Below are positions 1 to 6,812 of a stretch of DNA of 8,668 bases, in pieces. This DNA is from DAOUMU01 sp034409055. Its GTDB lineage: Bacteria; Chloroflexota; Anaerolineae; 4572-78; J111. The notes under the pieces were generated by a model that was not told where the DNA came from, ran no database searches, and saw nothing but the letters and a program-made list of their open reading frames with translations. The stretch spans positions 1 to 8,668 of the forward strand of contig DAOUMU010000201.1 in assembly GCA_034409055.1 (NCBI GenBank), written 5' to 3'. Positions within the stretch are counted from its first letter, which is position 1; each line of letters starts with the position of its first letter. A program made the translations under genes and the position numbers.

Positions 1-1128
1 CATCTTGGCCTGCCAGGTATTACCCCCATCGGTCGATTTGAGCACAGCGTTCCAGGTCGGGGCATACAAGCGGGCCGGATTGGTGGGATCAATCACCAAA
101 GCAACCACACTCGAGGCATCCAGCTCGATCTTGGTCCAGGGACCGTCACCCCCGTTGCTGCTCTTGTAGATACCATCCTTTTTAACCAGGACATAAACTT
201 CTTTGGGATTGCGGGGGTTGATATCGACGTCGATGACCTCCCCCGGGCCAATCTTGGGAATGGTCTGCTCAGACTCTAGCGGAATCAGCGTGGGGCCGGC
301 AGCGACGGGGATCACCTTGGTCGATGTTCTGGTGGGGATGACCGTCGGCTGGCGCTGGGTGGGGGTAGCGGTTGGCAACGAGCGGGTCGGGGTGGCCGTT
401 CGGGTGGGGGTGGCTGTACTTTCAGCAGTCGTCGCTTCAGGCGAAACCGTAAGCGCAGCCTCCTGGGCCGTGGCAGTGGCGGCTGCGGCCAGACTGGCCT
501 GAGTGGCCGTGGCTGCTTGTTGAGCCCGGCGAGTACTTTCTGCATCCGTTTTGGCCTCAACCGTCATTTGGTCAGCCAGAGCGGCAGCCGTTTGGGTTGG
601 ACCGACCAGCGCCCGATCCTGGGTTGAAGATAAACTGGTTAGCAGTAACCGCACCGTCGGCCCGGCCAGCCAATAAAAAGCACCCAGACCGATCAAACCC
701 CCTAAAAACAGCAAAACCAGGGCGATCAATAGTCCGGGAAATTTGGATCGGGCCGGCAGATCAGGCAATTTATCGGTCCGGGCATAGGCCGGGGGGGGGG
801 CCACCGGGACAGGCTTTGCTTTGGGCGAGGCTAATTTAACCGGCTTGGTTGTGGTTAGGTGAAAGCGAGCCGGGCCAATGGTTAATAAATCGCCGGGATT
901 GAGGGGATACCACTCTGGGCCCAGGCGATGTCCGTTGAGAAACGTTCCGTTGGCACTGCCTTTATCTTGCACCAAGCAACGTTGGCCCTCGGTCCGAATT
1001 TGGGCCTGATAACGAGAAACACTCAAATCTTCCACCACGATGTCGGCCTCGGAATGGCGGCCGATAACGAGAGGCTCTGGACCGACCGGATGCCCCAGGC
1101 CCGTGGAATCAACCAGCCAATAGGTGAT
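1..1128 (-). CDS. FHA domain-transmembrane-Asp-box propeller protein, partial at both ends
   Basis: The frame with codons at 1-3, 4-6 and so on is open on the minus strand from the left edge up to a stop at 1222-1224. Reading from the N-terminus, 1120-841 encodes an FHA domain (phosphothreonine-binding fold) with 'VIGRHSEADIVVEDLSVSR' and 'GSANGTFLNG'; the usual SRxHA reads SRYQA, so the histidine is glutamine. A Pro/Lys-rich basic linker follows (about 840-745), then one hydrophobic helix (about 740-664, 'GLLIALVLLFLGGLIGLGAF'). Next comes an Ala/Gln/Thr-rich stretch and a Thr/Pro linker with repeated 'TATPT' units (about 600-290). The last part has 'DVDINPRNPKEVYV' and 'STDGGNTW', an Asp-box motif, indicating the start of a beta-propeller that continues past the edge. 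By family logic the FHA domain is cytoplasmic and the propeller outside. Conserved protein begins at about 'ITYWLVDSTG' (1128), but no usable start codon lies there; the only in-frame candidate, GTG at 1210-1212, has no visible ribosome site and would add residues antisense to the neighbouring remnant. Ligand and partner are unknown. Confidence 0.8.
   Translation of the reverse strand, partial: MTYWLVDSTGLGHPVGPEPLVIGRHSEADIVVEDLSVSRYQAQIRTEGQRCLVQDKGSANGTFLNGHRLGPEWYPLNPGDLLTIGPARFHLTTTKPVKLASPKAKPVPVAPPPAYARTDKLPDLPARSKFPGLLIALVLLFLGGLIGLGAFYWLAGPTVRLLLTSLSSTQDRALVGPTQTAAALADQMTVEAKTDAESTRRAQQAATATQASLAAAATATAQEAALTVSPEATTAESTATPTRTATPTRSLPTATPTQRQPTVIPTRTSTKVIPVAAGPTLIPLESEQTIPKIGPGEVIDVDINPRNPKEVYVLVKKDGIYKSSNGGDGPWTKIELDASSVVALVIDPTNPARLYAPTWNAVLKSTDGGNTWQAKM
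791..800. repeat. G10 homopolymer tract inside the FHA protein gene
   Basis: Ten consecutive G bases on the plus strand (C10 in the coding sense) lie in the Pro-rich linker codons between the FHA domain and the membrane helix. With exactly ten bases, the FHA frame and the helix/propeller frame agree. Gain or loss of one base would cut the protein off before its membrane anchor. Tracts of this length are prone to slippage in replication and to sequencing error. Confidence 0.85.
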
Positions 1129-1129
1129 G

Positions 1130-1151
1130 CCAGCCGTTGACGGCCGGCTGG
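1130..1151. repeat. 7-bp inverted repeat at the gene-gene breakpoint
   Basis: CCAGCCG at 1130-1136 and CGGCTGG at 1145-1151 are perfect reverse complements separated by 8 bases. The repeat lies exactly where recognisable FHA protein sequence ends on one side and recognisable nSTAND sequence begins on the other (about 1152). It may have mediated a rearrangement or be a scar of one. In a GC-rich genome a repeat this short can also occur by chance. Confidence 0.45.
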
Positions 1152-1649
1152 AAACGCCGGACCGAATTGGGCGAGGCTGATTGGACGATGGCCCAGCGGC
1201 TGGCCGACACACGGCTGGTGGTCACTGATCGGGACTCAACCGGACAGGAGACGGTGGAGGTAGTCCACGAAGCGCTCATCCAGGGCTGGGGCAAGCTGCA
1301 GGCCTGGCTGAATGAAGACCGGGCCTTCCGCATATGGCAAGAGCGACTGCGCGTGGCCCTGCGCCAGTGGGAAGCGAACAATTGGGATAAGGAAACCTTG
1401 CTGCGTGGGGCGCTGCTGGCCGAGGCCGGGGCGTGGGCCAAAACCCGGGCGGATGACCTGGCCCCACGGGAACACCTTTTTCTGGATGCCAGCGTATCAG
1501 TTATTCTGTGGAAGCTTAATCTTGAGGATTGGTCGACCCGGGCCTGCCGAATCGCCAATCGCAACTTGACTCAGGCCGAATGGGAGGAGTTCATCGGCCC
1601 TGACCTTCCTTATCAGCGCACCTGCCCCAACCTGCCGTCGGGTCCTTGA
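1137..1649 (+). pseudogene. Remnant of an nSTAND ATPase-WD40 repeat protein, N-terminus and propeller deleted
   Basis: The open frame (TTG at 1137, stop 1647-1649, 170 codons) matches only the two ends of a much larger family. Residues from about 6 to 119 ('RRTELGEADW', 'VEVVHEALIQGW' at 41-51, 'DRAFRIWQERL' at 61-71, then the LLRG/LAEA and REHLFLDAS helices) resemble the end of the nSTAND ATPase module and the helical segment that precedes WD40 repeats. Residues 120-170 ('VILWKLNLEDW', 'ACRIANRNLTQAEWEEF', 'CPNLP') resemble the last WD40 strand and the C-terminal tail of such proteins. The P-loop NTPase core, any N-terminal effector domain and nearly all propeller blades, normally hundreds of residues, are absent. 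The fusion point is about 1491-1503 and keeps frame. An in-frame stop (1125-1127) precedes the TTG and there is no convincing ribosome site. The intact family includes signalling and conflict-system proteins; this piece is probably non-functional. A small expressed relic cannot be excluded. Confidence 0.75.
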
Positions 1650-1745
1650 ACAGGGAGCAAGGCAAGATAAAACCAGCTTTGACTGATCGTGGTGGTCGAA
1701 AAATGATGTAACGACCCCCTTGTCCGGTTATCAGAACCGCTCTAT

Positions 1746-4130
1746 TTATGCGGAGATTATCGCCTGACTGAAAAACACCTTATCGTGTTCCACCTCAGTG
1801 ATTTGACCAACGATGTTGATGGTAGCAGTCAGGGGAAGATTGTCGGATGAGGTACCGATCATCAGCTCAACGTCGCCCGGCTCGACGACGAAGGCCATCG
1901 CTCGATCGTAGAAGCCTAGCTGGTTGACCGACAGGATAAAGGTAACCCGCTTTTGCTCGCCAGGGTCCAGGTGGACTCGTTTAAAGCCTTTCAAAGATTT
2001 GATCGGCTGGGTGACGCTGGCGACCAGATCCCGGATATATAGCTGCACCACCTCATCACCGGCCCGCGCCCCAACGTTGGTCACATCCAGACTGATCTCC
2101 ACCTGCTCACCCGCCCGAACCTGGCTCCGGTCAACCTGCAGCTTATCCAGCCGAAATTGGGTGTAACTCAGCCCGAAGCCGAAGGGCCACAGCGGTTTAT
2201 TGCTCAGATCGGCATAAGCCTCTTTCCAGTAGGAGCGTCCGCCCGAGGGCTTGTGGTTGTAGTAGATGGGAATCTGGCCAACGGAACGGGGAAAGGTGAT
2301 CGGCAACTTGCCTCCGGGGTTGACTTCGCCAAACAGCACGTCAGCCACGGCTTCGGCCCCTTCTTCGCCCGGCAGCCAGGCCTCGATAATAGCCGGCACA
2401 TTTTCTGCGGTCCAGTTAATGGATAAAGGCCGGCCATTGATCAGAACGACCACCACCGGCGTGCCGGTGGCGTGGATGGCTTTGATCAGTTCTTCCTGTA
2501 CGCCGGTCAGGTTGAGATCAGCCCGGTCGCGGGCTTCACCGCAGGTGCAGGAGTCGGTCAGACCGGACTTGCCCCCGACAAAGAGTAGAGCCACGTTGGC
2601 TTGTTTGGCCACGGCGACGGCCTCGTCAAAGCCGGAAGTATCGTTACCGGTGACATCGCACCCTTTGGCAAAGTAGATGGTCGTAGCATCGGAGAGTTTT
2701 TCGCGCAGCGTTTGCAGAATGGTCTTCATCGGCACAAAGGATTCAACCAGTTCGATATTATCGGGTACGGGCATATCGAATACGTTGTCGCTGTCGCGCA
2801 TCTCGATGAGGGTTTCGATGTGGCACAAGTAGGCGTAATCGCCGATGAGATGGCGTTCGGTGTGGGCGTTGGGACCGATCACGGCGATGGAACTGGTGTC
2901 TTTGGATAGTGGCAGCAGATCGTTGTCATTTTTTAACAAGATGATCGACTTCTGCGCAATCTCTCGGGCCAGGGCCCGCTGCTCCGGGGTATCGAGTACC
3001 GTGGCGGTCTGATTAGCATCTATGTAAGGATTTTCGAATAAGCCCAGTTTGAATTTCAACTGCAGCAGCCGGGCTACACTGCGATCGATCAAGGCTTCGT
3101 CGATCAGACCAGCCTCTATGGCCTGACGGAGAGGATCGCCGTAGCAGTAAGTCCGGGGAAGTTCGATGTCGATCCCAGCCTCCAAGGCCAACCGGGCGGA
3201 TCCCTGGCAATCATCGGCCAGATGGTGCGTGTGATGTAGTTCCTCAATCCCAAAGTAATCAGAGACGACCAGACCATCAAACCCCCACTGGTCGCGGAGG
3301 ATGTCGGTCAGTAACTCCTTGGAGGCGGCACAGGGAACGCCGTCCAGTTCGTGGTAGGCGTGCATAACCGATTGCAGGTCGGCCTCTTTGACAGTTGCTT
3401 CAAAAGGTAACATAAAAACTCCGCGTAGTTCGCGGGGCGGAATATGGGCTGGGGCCCAGTTCATACCCCCCTCCGACATACCGTAGCCCACAAAATGTTT
3501 AGCGGTTGCCAGCACGCCTTCTTGCCAGTTATCCCCCTGCAAACCACGCACAAACGATACACCCATCTGCGATACCAGATACGGGTCTTCGCCAAAAGTT
3601 TCTTCTACCCGGCCCCAACGCGGGTCGCGAGTGACATCCAGGACCGGCGAGAGCCCCTGCTGCGCGCCGGCAGCCCGCATCTGAGTGCGAACGACGGTGG
3701 CCATGGCCTCGGCCAGTTCCGGTTCCCAGGTGCTGGCCAGGCCGATGATCTGCGGAAAGCAGGTGGCGTTGCGGGCCATGTAGCCGCTGCAACACTCTTC
3801 GTGGACGATGGCCGGGATGCCCAGGCGCGTATTTTCGGCCAGGAATTTTTGGATGGTATTGGCCAATTCCGCACTGGCAGTAGGATTGAGGCTGCTGGCC
3901 CCGGCGACTCGGGTGATCTGTCCGAGGCCGTGCTGCATCAGTTTTTGCGCTTTGGCCTGGTCGAATTGCATATCGCTGAGGAATTGGAATACCCAGGCAC
4001 TGCCGAGTTGGGCCAGCTTTTCCTCGAGGGTCATCCGGTCTAGTAAATCACAAACCCGTGCTTGAATAGGCTGTCGGGCATCCTTGTAAATGAAGTATTT
4101 TGTGTTTAATTTGGTGAGTGTTTCCGTCAT
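1746..4130 (-). CDS. Glycoside hydrolase family 3 beta-xylosidase/beta-glucosidase
   Basis: This is a GH3 exo-hydrolase of 794 residues that removes single sugars from the non-reducing end of beta-linked oligosaccharides with retention of configuration. Motifs (numbered from ATG 4128-4130) are DPRWGR at 169-174, GEDP at 180-183, KHF at 211-213 and SDY at 290-292; D291 is the expected nucleophile. The (alpha/beta)6 domain spans roughly 395-640 and holds CGEARDR (530-536), the region that usually supplies the acid/base Glu. A fibronectin III-like domain follows (about 668-785). This three-domain order and length are typical of bacterial enzymes. No signal peptide is visible, so it should be cytoplasmic. 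The frame also has an ATG at 4146-4148, but AAGGAG at 4140-4145 lies inside that extension, 9 nt before ATG 4128-4130, which favours the shorter start. 'ELPRTYCYGDPL' and the GH43/transporter neighbours favour xylo-oligosaccharides; beta-glucosidase or arabinofuranosidase side activity is possible. Last gene of the cluster. Confidence 0.93.
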   Translation of the reverse strand: MTETLTKLNTKYFIYKDARQPIQARVCDLLDRMTLEEKLAQLGSAWVFQFLSDMQFDQAKAQKLMQHGLGQITRVAGASSLNPTASAELANTIQKFLAENTRLGIPAIVHEECCSGYMARNATCFPQIIGLASTWEPELAEAMATVVRTQMRAAGAQQGLSPVLDVTRDPRWGRVEETFGEDPYLVSQMGVSFVRGLQGDNWQEGVLATAKHFVGYGMSEGGMNWAPAHIPPRELRGVFMLPFEATVKEADLQSVMHAYHELDGVPCAASKELLTDILRDQWGFDGLVVSDYFGIEELHHTHHLADDCQGSARLALEAGIDIELPRTYCYGDPLRQAIEAGLIDEALIDRSVARLLQLKFKLGLFENPYIDANQTATVLDTPEQRALAREIAQKSIILLKNDNDLLPLSKDTSSIAVIGPNAHTERHLIGDYAYLCHIETLIEMRDSDNVFDMPVPDNIELVESFVPMKTILQTLREKLSDATTIYFAKGCDVTGNDTSGFDEAVAVAKQANVALLFVGGKSGLTDSCTCGEARDRADLNLTGVQEELIKAIHATGTPVVVVLINGRPLSINWTAENVPAIIEAWLPGEEGAEAVADVLFGEVNPGGKLPITFPRSVGQIPIYYNHKPSGGRSYWKEAYADLSNKPLWPFGFGLSYTQFRLDKLQVDRSQVRAGEQVEISLDVTNVGARAGDEVVQLYIRDLVASVTQPIKSLKGFKRVHLDPGEQKRVTFILSVNQLGFYDRAMAFVVEPGDVELMIGTSSDNLPLTATINIVGQITEVEHDKVFFSQAIISA

Positions 4131-4201
4131 TTTGATCAGCTCCTTCATTGTCCGTTTTTGTCAGCAAAGGATAATTGCTCAGGCTTGAGGGTGAATTGGA
4201 T

Positions 4202-4214
4202 GGTTTACTTAACC
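4202..4214. promoter_or_regulatory. Quasi-palindrome upstream of GH3, possible operator
   Basis: GGTTTACTTAACC is an imperfect palindrome (GGTT/AACC arms, 10 of 13 positions symmetric) about 72 nt upstream of the chosen GH3 start. Sugar-utilisation genes are often controlled by LacI-family repressors binding AT-rich palindromes of similar size, but no regulator gene is visible here and no second copy was found, so the function is a guess. Confidence 0.2.
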
Positions 4215-4247
4215 CGATCCGTTCAACGAACCGGTCTGGTGCAGCAT
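4209..4247 (-). other. 12-codon leader ORF with strong Shine-Dalgarno, upstream of GH3
   Basis: On the minus strand ATG at 4245-4247 opens a short frame encoding MLHQTGSLNGSG and ending with TAA at 4209-4211. A perfect AGGAGG (plus-strand 4258-4263) lies 10 nt upstream of this ATG. The AGGAGG sits in the loop of a weak possible hairpin (GCGTA/TACGC arms, about 4249-4275). It lies in the gap between GH43 and GH3 and could be a leader peptide coupling translation to GH3 expression, or the relic of a lost gene. The peptide is too short to judge by sequence. Confidence 0.25.
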
Positions 4248-4279
4248 GGCGTAAATGCCTCCTATGGTTATACGCTCTA

Positions 4280-4298
4280 GCCGGTTCCGTGAACCGGC
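4280..4298 (-). promoter_or_regulatory. Perfect 8-bp hairpin downstream of GH43
   Basis: GCCGGTTC (4280-4287) and GAACCGGC (4291-4298) are perfect reverse complements with a 3-nt loop, 23 nt past the GH43 stop. No U-run follows on the minus strand, so it is not a standard intrinsic terminator. It could stabilise the GH43 mRNA end, act with another termination mechanism, or be an operator for the GH3 gene. The GAACCGG core also occurs at about 4229-4235. Confidence 0.45.
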
Positions 4299-4321
4299 GG
4301 TTTCGGTGGCTAAGACGCGGG

Positions 4322-5875
4322 TCAGGGCGAAGAGCGGTAGTCGAACCAATCGAAAAAGGCGGGCGTCCTGCTCGCTTGGCCGTTGCCGGTAGCGTACATC
4401 GCCAAATAGACGCCGGTGAAGCCGCCCGCTACCGTCGTCGAGAGGTAGCGGGTCTCGCCGGTCGCGAGCGTATGTACCTCTACACTGTTCATGGAGAAGC
4501 CGAACGTGTAGCTTTGGCGCGCGGCGCGGATCGAAAGCGTCGTCGGGCCTGCTCCAATCGGCTCGCTTGCGACCACCGCGGCGAGGTTGCCGATGCGCTG
4601 GCGCACCGCGATGCAGCGGCGGCCATTCTGCCGCGTCACCAGGAGATCATAGTGGTGTCGTGGGTTCATCCAGACCGTCAACCCGGCTTCCTCGCCGTCT
4701 TGGCTTGGCTCAAAGTCAAGCCGTATTGCCACCTCACAGGCAAAGTGCTGCTGCCGGCGTCCGACAAATATCACCAGTGCGCCGTCGTCAAGCCGGGCCG
4801 CGTTTCCCAACAACCGCAGCGCGCCCGGCCGCTCTGTAAGCGACCAATCCCTGGCGCGTGGGTTGCCCAGAAAGTTCCACTGTAGCCCCAATGCCGGTCC
4901 ATCAAAGTCGTCGCGTGCATCGTTGCGCTCCCACTCAACGGGGGACAGGCCCGATCCCTCCATTTCGACCGGGAGCCGTCCTTGATGTCCAACGTGCGGC
5001 CAGCCCTGGTCGTCCCACCTAACCGGCGCCAGAAAGGTTTCGCGCCCCAGGTGATAGTACGGCGGATAGCTGTATGGACGAAAGCCGAGGCAGACAAGCC
5101 ACCAACTGCCGTCATGCGCCTCAACCAGGTCGGCGTGGCCAAGTCCTTGAAACGGGCTGTGGTAGCCATGGTGGGTCAGAATCGGATTGTGCGGGCAGAC
5201 CTCCCACGGTCCCCACGGTGAAGCACTCCGGGCGATTGTTTCCATGTGATTGTATTCTGTACCCCCCTCCGCAATCATCAGATAGTAATAGCCGCCGATC
5301 TTGTACAGATGAGGCGCTTCCGGGTATTTTCCGCCAGTGCCGGACCAGATGGGCCGGGGCCGGATCAAATGCTTGCCGGTGACGATATCAATCTTGCTTT
5401 GCTGGATGCCCCAACTCGGGTTCGCGGGGTCAATTTCATCCGGCAAAGGTTCGTTGATATAGGTGCTGGTCAGGTAGACACTGCCGTCTTCGTCAAAGAA
5501 GAGCGAGGGGTCGATGCCACTTTGATCCACCCAGACCGGCTCGGACCATTCCCCAAAAGGATCGCGGGTATGCACGTAAAAGTTACCGCCGCTCGTAGTG
5601 TTGGTGGTCACCATGTAGAAGGTGCCGTCGTGGTAGCGGACTGTTGGGGCAAAGATACCACCGGAAGGCTTGACGTTGGGCAACGGCAACTGGCTCGGCC
5701 GGGTCAGACAGTGCCCAATTTGACGCCAATTCACCAGATCACGGCTATGAAAGAGCGGTACGCCCGGAAAATATTCGAAGGTGGAAGTAACCAGATAATA
5801 ATCTTCACCGACACGACAGATGGAAGGGTCTGGATAAAACCCCGGTATAATTGGATTGCGAACTGTTCTATGCAA
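4322..5875 (-). CDS. Glycoside hydrolase family 43 beta-xylosidase/alpha-L-arabinofuranosidase
   Basis: This is a GH43 enzyme of 517 residues with an N-terminal five-bladed beta-propeller (about 5-310) and a C-terminal concanavalin-like sandwich (about 320-515), the usual layout and length of bacterial xylosidases of the XynB type. The inverting catalytic triad is visible: general base D16 in 'PGFYPDPS', pKa-tuning D122 in 'SGIDPSLFF', and general acid E186 in 'GGKYPEAPHLY'. The family removes xylose or arabinofuranose from the ends of xylo- and arabinoxylo-oligosaccharides. No signal peptide is present, so cytoplasmic action on imported oligosaccharides is likely. The start is TTG (5873-5875), supported by GGAG at 5882-5885 six bases upstream and by family alignment, since the propeller begins at residue 6. 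It lies 75 nt downstream of the second permease gene on the same strand. The segment encoding the C-terminal half is GC-richer than the start of the gene (40/60 G+C at 4501-4560, 27/60 at 5761-5820). Exact substrate preference cannot be read from sequence. Confidence 0.93.
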   Translation of the reverse strand: MHRTVRNPIIPGFYPDPSICRVGEDYYLVTSTFEYFPGVPLFHSRDLVNWRQIGHCLTRPSQLPLPNVKPSGGIFAPTVRYHDGTFYMVTTNTTSGGNFYVHTRDPFGEWSEPVWVDQSGIDPSLFFDEDGSVYLTSTYINEPLPDEIDPANPSWGIQQSKIDIVTGKHLIRPRPIWSGTGGKYPEAPHLYKIGGYYYLMIAEGGTEYNHMETIARSASPWGPWEVCPHNPILTHHGYHSPFQGLGHADLVEAHDGSWWLVCLGFRPYSYPPYYHLGRETFLAPVRWDDQGWPHVGHQGRLPVEMEGSGLSPVEWERNDARDDFDGPALGLQWNFLGNPRARDWSLTERPGALRLLGNAARLDDGALVIFVGRRQQHFACEVAIRLDFEPSQDGEEAGLTVWMNPRHHYDLLVTRQNGRRCIAVRQRIGNLAAVVASEPIGAGPTTLSIRAARQSYTFGFSMNSVEVHTLATGETRYLSTTVAGGFTGVYLAMYATGNGQASRTPAFFDWFDYRSSP

Positions 5876-5950
5876 AATCGGCTCCGTTGAAAATAGCGAA
5901 TAGGGAATCTCCGCAAGCGCAGACCGCTAAATTCCGCTACAGAGATGCGT

Positions 5951-6796
5951 TTAACCCTTGAATGCCCCGGCAGTGAGGCCGGAGACGATCTGGCGCTCGG
6001 CGAGGAAGTAGAAAATAATGGCCGGAATCATCGTTAAGGTGACAAAGGCAAGAACCAGCGCCCAATCCGATACATACTGCCCCATAAATTGGAAGGTGCC
6101 GAGCGGAAGTGTCCATTTATCTTCGCTGTTGAGTACCAGCAGGGGCAGGAAAATTTCATTCCAGGAGGTGACCATCGACAGCACGGCGACCGCCGCAATG
6201 GCCGGACGGGCCAGCGGAAGGAGAATACGCCAGAAGAAGTCAAAGGTGGTGCAGCCATCAATAGATGCAGCGTCCTGCAACTCGGCAGGAATGGATTGAA
6301 AGAAACCGCGCAAAATTATGATATTGAGTGACAATCCAAAGGCGATTTGGGGGACAATGATGGCCCAGTAAGTATCCAGCCAGCCCAACTGGCGGAGCAA
6401 GATGTACTCGGGCAAGATGGCAACACTGATGGGAAAGAGTAGACCGATAGTAAGGTAGTTAAACAGGATATCTTTTCCCCGGAATTGAGTCCGGGCAAAG
6501 ATGAAAGCGGCCAGACTGGAAAAAAAGACAACGCCTACCACCGTGCCAACGGTGACAATCAGGCTGTTCTGCAGCATTACCCAGAAAGTGTTGGTGGACA
6601 AAATACTGATGTAATTTTCCCAGCGAATGGGATTGGGCGGCTGGTAGGGATAGGTGGCAAACTCGCCGCGTGTTTTCATACCGCCCCAGATCATGACCAG
6701 GATAGGCACAAAAATGATCAACACAAAGATCATCAGGGTGACGTACTGCCAGGAAAGGTTGAAGTATTTCCGGAAGTTGGTTTTTGTGTTTGGCAT
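5951..6796 (-). CDS. ABC sugar transporter permease, MalG type
   Basis: This is an inner-membrane permease of 281 residues for carbohydrate uptake (CUT1 family), pairing with the upstream MalF-type subunit. About six hydrophobic helices are visible (near 18-39, 72-100, 110-133, 143-163, 196-219 and 244-266). The cytoplasmic EAA loop that docks onto the ATPase is 'AELQDAASIDG' (171-181) followed by 'RILLPLARPAI'. The C-terminus 'GLTAGAFKG' is characteristic of MalG homologues. The frame could extend to 6835, but that would overlap the end of the preceding gene. ATG 6794-6796 has AAGGA (plus-strand 6806-6810) 9 nt upstream and matches the family N-terminus. The gap to the previous stop is 16 nt, so the two permeases are almost certainly cotranscribed and translationally close. 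The substrate is inferred only from the neighbouring GH43 and GH3 genes: xylo- or arabinoxylo-oligosaccharides. Confidence 0.93.
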   Translation of the reverse strand: MPNTKTNFRKYFNLSWQYVTLMIFVLIIFVPILVMIWGGMKTRGEFATYPYQPPNPIRWENYISILSTNTFWVMLQNSLIVTVGTVVGVVFFSSLAAFIFARTQFRGKDILFNYLTIGLLFPISVAILPEYILLRQLGWLDTYWAIIVPQIAFGLSLNIIILRGFFQSIPAELQDAASIDGCTTFDFFWRILLPLARPAIAAVAVLSMVTSWNEIFLPLLVLNSEDKWTLPLGTFQFMGQYVSDWALVLAFVTLTMIPAIIFYFLAERQIVSGLTAGAFKG

Positions 6797-6812
6797 TATT
6801 GGTCGTCCTTTC

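Noticed and set aside
360..420. Short direct repeats, considered as a tandem repeat or CRISPR-like array
   Set aside because: They encode the Thr/Pro 'ATPT' linker of the FHA protein; the units are codon-based and irregular, with no spacers.
1109..1564. 151-codon minus-strand open frame across the nSTAND remnant
   Set aside because: The plus strand carries the clear nSTAND/WD40 motifs; the minus frame is Ser/Arg-rich with no domain and is a shadow.
1694..1739. Possible terminators between the nSTAND remnant and GH3 (GGTCG/CGACC at 1694-1716 and CGGTT/AACCG at 1725-1739)
   Set aside because: Both stems are only 5 bp; the first has a 13-nt loop and neither is followed by a proper U-run, so they are not distinguishable from chance.
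3444..4043. 199-codon plus-strand open frame opposite the GH3 N-terminal region
   Set aside because: It lies wholly antisense to conserved GH3 catalytic-domain codons, with no family signature of its own.
4175..4885. 236-codon plus-strand open frame opposite the GH43 C-terminal region and the gap before GH3
   Set aside because: It is antisense to a well-supported GH43 gene in a GC-rich stretch, has no recognisable domain, and its arginine-rich composition is typical of shadow frames.
5876..5950. Repeated CCGCTA words between the MalG-type permease and GH43, considered as an operator
   Set aside because: Two 6-base words about 11 nt apart in a 75-nt gap, without dyad symmetry, are too weak to call.
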